5,999 nucleotides of DNA, from assembly GCF_002414845.1 (NCBI RefSeq), contig NZ_DIAX01000005.1, positions 1-5,999 of the forward strand. Direction: 5' to 3'. Every line of letters starts with the position of its first letter. Within the stretch, counting starts at the first letter, position 1. Positions 4,307 through 5,999 of the stretch are shown piece by piece. The stretch comes from Gordonia sp. UBA5067. GTDB lineage: Bacteria > Actinomycetota > Actinomycetes > Mycobacteriales > Mycobacteriaceae. The notes under the pieces were generated by a model. The model worked only from the letters and a program-made list of their open reading frames with translations. It ran no database searches and was not told the DNA's origin. The position numbers were made by a program, and so were the translations under genes.

Positions 4307-5458
4307 CTATTGAGCCAGCAAGTCCATCAGGAGTTCATCGATGGTGGGGGCGGAAGCCATCTCGGTTGCGATCTGATGTGCTGCCAGGCGATAGGAGCGG
4401 TCGCGCCGCACAGTCTCGATCGCCTGAGCCAGGGGACTGCCGTCGGCCCAGCTCAGCGGGCGCCGGCGGCCACCGGCAGCGCCGGAGCCCAGGGTTACAC
4501 CTGCGCCAGAGGCAGCCACTTTGGCGCCGTTGGCGAATTGGTCGGCGAACATCGGAGCGATCACCAGCGGCACGCCGGCGGCCAACGCACCGAAGGTTGT
4601 GCCCGAACCGCCGTGACAAACGACGACGTCGGCCTCAGCCAGCACGTCGGGCTGGTTGACCCAGGGTTCTACGTGGACGTTGTGCGGGATCGCGTCGAGC
4701 TGGTCGAGGTCGAATCGGCGACCGACGGTGAGGAGCACCCGTGCGTCGAGTTCGCCGACAGCGGCGAGCGCGACTCGATAGGCCGTCGCAGCCATCGACA
4801 TGTGGCCCAGGACCGTTCCGAAGCTCACATAGAGCAATGGAGCAGTGGATCCGTCCCACCAATCCGGAAGGGGCATTGGATGCCCGGGGGTCTCGCGGTA
4901 ACGGCGCGTGTCAGGAAACGGTGACGAGTCGAGCGAGGCGGGGAACCGGGTCACGTACGGCGTCAGTCTGACTTCGTCGGTCAGGCCCGAACGGTGGACT
5001 TCGAGCGCCGCAGAGGCCACCTCGATCGATCCCCACTCGACATCGGCAAGGCCGATCGCCACCTGCGCCATGGCGATGTGCTCACGATGCCCGATCACCG
5101 CCGAGGCGTACTCACACGGGTCTCGCACAACAAGGTCAGGGCCCCACCCCGCCACGATGCGCTCCAGACCAGGCAGCATGGCCGCTGTCGCCAGTCGACC
5201 AAACAGCTCACGGTTGCCCAGCACCGAGGCCTCAGCGGCAGGCGCCGTCGGCAAACGTTCACGAATCGGCCCGACAACATCCTCGGGCGGCTCGCCGCAG
5301 ACCGCAACCCGGAAGCCCATCTGCTCAACCATCGAAGCGATAGCCGGCGGACCCGCAACCAACGTGTCCGCACCCCGACGCTGAGCAGCATCGAGAAGTG
5401 GTCGCAGTGGTTCGAGGTGACCAGCGCCGCCGAGAGAACACGCACCCAACACTCGCAT
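4307..5458 (-). CDS. Glycosyltransferase, MGT-like (GT1 family, GT-B fold)
   Basis: This is a 383-residue GT-B glycosyltransferase of the usual length for actinobacterial GT1 enzymes (about 380-420). Using numbering from GTG 5461, the N-terminal acceptor domain opens with RVLGACSLGGAGHLEPLRPL, whose H15 matches the catalytic base of GT1 enzymes. The C-terminal nucleotide-sugar domain starts near residue 208 (PLLYVSFGTV). It carries the donor signature VEPWVNQPDVLAEADVVVCH (264-283), GGSGTTFGALAAGVPLVIAP (284-303) and MFADQFANG (304-312). H283 and D307-Q308 are the expected donor-contact residues. Such enzymes transfer glucose or another sugar from a UDP- or dTDP-sugar to small hydrophobic acceptors such as macrolides, polyketides or flavonoids; the acceptor here cannot be told. 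GTG 5461 and ATG 5458 are adjacent in frame; I prefer the ATG. No clear ribosome site is visible. No biosynthetic genes lie beside it, so a detoxification or resistance role is as likely as natural-product synthesis. Confidence 0.92.
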   Translation of the reverse strand: MRVLGACSLGGAGHLEPLRPLLDAAQRRGADTLVAGPPAIASMVEQMGFRVAVCGEPPEDVVGPIRERLPTAPAAEASVLGNRELFGRLATAAMLPGLERIVAGWGPDLVVRDPCEYASAVIGHREHIAMAQVAIGLADVEWGSIEVASAALEVHRSGLTDEVRLTPYVTRFPASLDSSPFPDTRRYRETPGHPMPLPDWWDGSTAPLLYVSFGTVLGHMSMAATAYRVALAAVGELDARVLLTVGRRFDLDQLDAIPHNVHVEPWVNQPDVLAEADVVVCHGGSGTTFGALAAGVPLVIAPMFADQFANGAKVAASGAGVTLGSGAAGGRRRPLSWADGSPLAQAIETVRRDRSYRLAAHQIATEMASAPTIDELLMDLLAQ

Positions 5459-5461
5459 CAC

Positions 5462-5746
5462 CGAATCGTCCCACAGGAGGCCGCCAGTGTGCTGACCCCG
5501 ACCCGACCGTGGCGTTCAGGGCACCCAATGCTGCTCGCCCATAACCCTGGCACCGGTGCCGACGACGCCAAACGGTCACGGCCTCACGTGACGCCGCCAC
5601 CTTCGCGGGCCCGACCGCCTGTCGCAAGGCCACAAGTTCCATCAGTCGCCGAAGTTTCCACTCGGTGAGACCCGCCAGACGAATCTCCTCCCACCACTGG
5701 CGGGTAGAAGTGGCGAACAGCCCGGCACAGCTGTGAACTGACCACC
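5462..5746. other. Gene-poor stretch between the glycosyltransferase and the tRNA hairpin
   Basis: No complete gene is supported. The minus strand has a frame open from 5753 leftward that includes RQWWEEIRLAGLTEWKLRRL (5702-5643) and then MELVALRQAVGPAKVAASRE. It looks protein-like and helical but has no start before ATG 5642. It then runs out of frame into the glycosyltransferase gene, so at best it is a remnant. Two exact palindromes are present: GGCACCGGTGCC at 5549-5560 and CACAGCTGTG at 5726-5735. The glycosyltransferase promoter should lie here on the minus strand, but I see no good -10/-35 pair. Confidence 0.4.
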
Positions 5747-5778
5747 GCTGTGATCAGGACATATGCCCTGATCACAGC
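5747..5778 (-). terminator. 12-bp perfect hairpin downstream of tRNA-Arg, possible tail-less terminator
   Basis: The arms GCTGTGATCAGG (5747-5758) and CCTGATCACAGC (5767-5778) are exact inverted repeats around an 8-base loop. On the minus strand the hairpin begins ten bases after the tRNA's encoded CCA. There is no T-run on either side, so this would be a tail-less terminator of a kind proposed for actinobacteria. A protein-binding or integration-related palindrome is the alternative. Confidence 0.55.
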
Positions 5779-5788
5779 AGAAACCCAA

Positions 5789-5863
5789 TGGCGCCCTCGG
5801 CAAGATTCGAACTTGCGCATCCGGCTCCGGAGGCCGACGCTCTATCCCCTGAGCTACGAGGGC
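5789..5863 (-). tRNA. tRNA-Arg, anticodon CCG, CCA encoded
   Basis: The minus strand folds into a full cloverleaf. The acceptor stem GCCCTCG (5857-5863) pairs fully with CGAGGGC (5793-5799). The D arm is GCTC/GAGC. The anticodon stem TCGGC/GCCGG closes the 7-base loop CTCCGGA, with T33 and anticodon CCG at 34-36. A 4-base variable loop follows. The T arm GCAAG/CTTGC encloses TTCGAAT. The discriminator is G (5792) and CCA is encoded (5789-5791). It reads the arginine codon CGG, a frequent codon in high-GC genomes. The mature body without CCA is 72 bases. Confidence 0.97.
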
Positions 5864-5871
5864 GGGGGTTC

Positions 5872-5903
5872 CGTCGTGGAGACGACGAGACGCAACCACG
5901 ATA
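5872..5903 (-). promoter_or_regulatory. Putative tRNA-Arg promoter -10 and leader hairpin
   Basis: TATCGT on the minus strand (5898-5903) fits a -10 box, about 35 bases upstream of the mature tRNA 5' end. No clear -35 box is visible. Between them CGTCGT (5872-5877) and ACGACG (5882-5887) form a 6-bp hairpin with a 4-base loop, ending nine bases before the RNase P cleavage point. Confidence 0.35.
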
Positions 5904-5965
5904 GCGACCAAAGACGCACCCGCGGCGACGTGGGCTCGCGCGACGGCGGGGGTTGCGCTACTGCC

Positions 5966-5999
5966 TCACAGCTCCACGCCGGCGTCGGCGGGTGTGCGG
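5966..5999 (-). CDS. Possible C-terminal end of a gene running in from the right edge
   Basis: The minus strand reads RTPADAGVEL and then TGA (5966-5968), with strongly G/C third positions. Only ten codons are inside the window, so this is a guess based on codon use and a natural-looking C-terminus. If real, the gene lies upstream of the tRNA in the same orientation. No function can be named. Confidence 0.22.
   Translation of the reverse strand, partial: RTPADAGVEL

Noticed and set aside
4310..5668. Several long plus-strand frames across the glycosyltransferase
   Set aside because: The minus strand carries all GT-B motifs; the plus frames are high-GC shadows.
5749..5776. CRP-like site from TGTGA and TCACA in the hairpin
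   Set aside because: The half-sites are separated by 18 bases rather than the 6 required for CRP-type binding; the 12-bp hairpin is a better description.
5642..5911. Minus-strand frame containing GIERRPPEPDAQVRILP, and the overlapping frame MRKFESCRG
   Set aside because: These are translations of the tRNA-Arg gene itself, a familiar false protein; the cloverleaf explains the sequence.
1..5999. CRISPR array, insertion sequence or toxin-antitoxin pair
   Set aside because: No regularly spaced repeats, transposase motifs, terminal inverted repeats or paired small toxin/antitoxin genes were found.

Overview
The window is 6 kb of high-GC DNA whose genes use G/C-ending codons. Several genes appear to be leaderless: the start codon lies six bases after a -10 hexamer. 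The gene content (J-domain membrane protein, TetR, PadR, short lipoprotein, macrolide-type glycosyltransferase) and this promoter style point to an actinobacterium. An Acidimicrobiia (Ilumatobacter-like) source is my best guess from protein style, but no marker gene here proves it. No phage, insertion sequence, CRISPR array or complete mobile element is visible.

Layout. (1) 5-523 (+): a hypothetical protein whose true start may lie left of the window. (2) 524-774: a stretch without an intact gene. Its minus strand carries what looks like the C-terminal half of an excisionase-type helix-turn-helix protein. (3) 775-1855 (-): an SRPBCC-fold gene followed, with a 26-base overlap, by a J-domain/transmembrane/cysteine-domain gene. 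(4) 1856-1903: a compact divergent control region with two matching 16-bp inverted repeats and back-to-back promoters. (5) 1904-2509 (+): a TetR-family regulator facing the SRPBCC operon. (6) 2510-2651: an intergenic region with a telomere-like (GGGTT)n G-quadruplex motif and a leaderless promoter. (7) 2652-4065 (+): a tightly overlapping three-gene operon of PadR regulator, four-helix membrane protein with a permease-prefix-like N-terminus, and lipoprotein. (8) 4066-4300: a perfect 16-bp palindrome and a decayed GNAT acetyltransferase fragment on the minus strand. (9) 4307-5458 (-): an MGT-like GT-B glycosyltransferase. (10) 5462-5788: a gene-poor stretch with a possible decayed reading frame, several palindromes and a 12-bp perfect hairpin just downstream of the tRNA. 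(11) 5789-5863 (-): tRNA-Arg(CCG) with encoded CCA, and possibly the last codons of another minus-strand gene at the right edge.

How the parts fit. The TetR protein probably represses both itself and the divergent SRPBCC/J-domain operon through the two operators. The PadR protein probably controls its own operon, which encodes two envelope proteins. Both units look like small ligand- or envelope-responsive modules, but their signals cannot be read from sequence. The two gene remnants and the gene-poor tRNA flank suggest past insertion or deletion in the 0.5-0.7, 4.1-4.3 and 5.5-5.8 kb zones.
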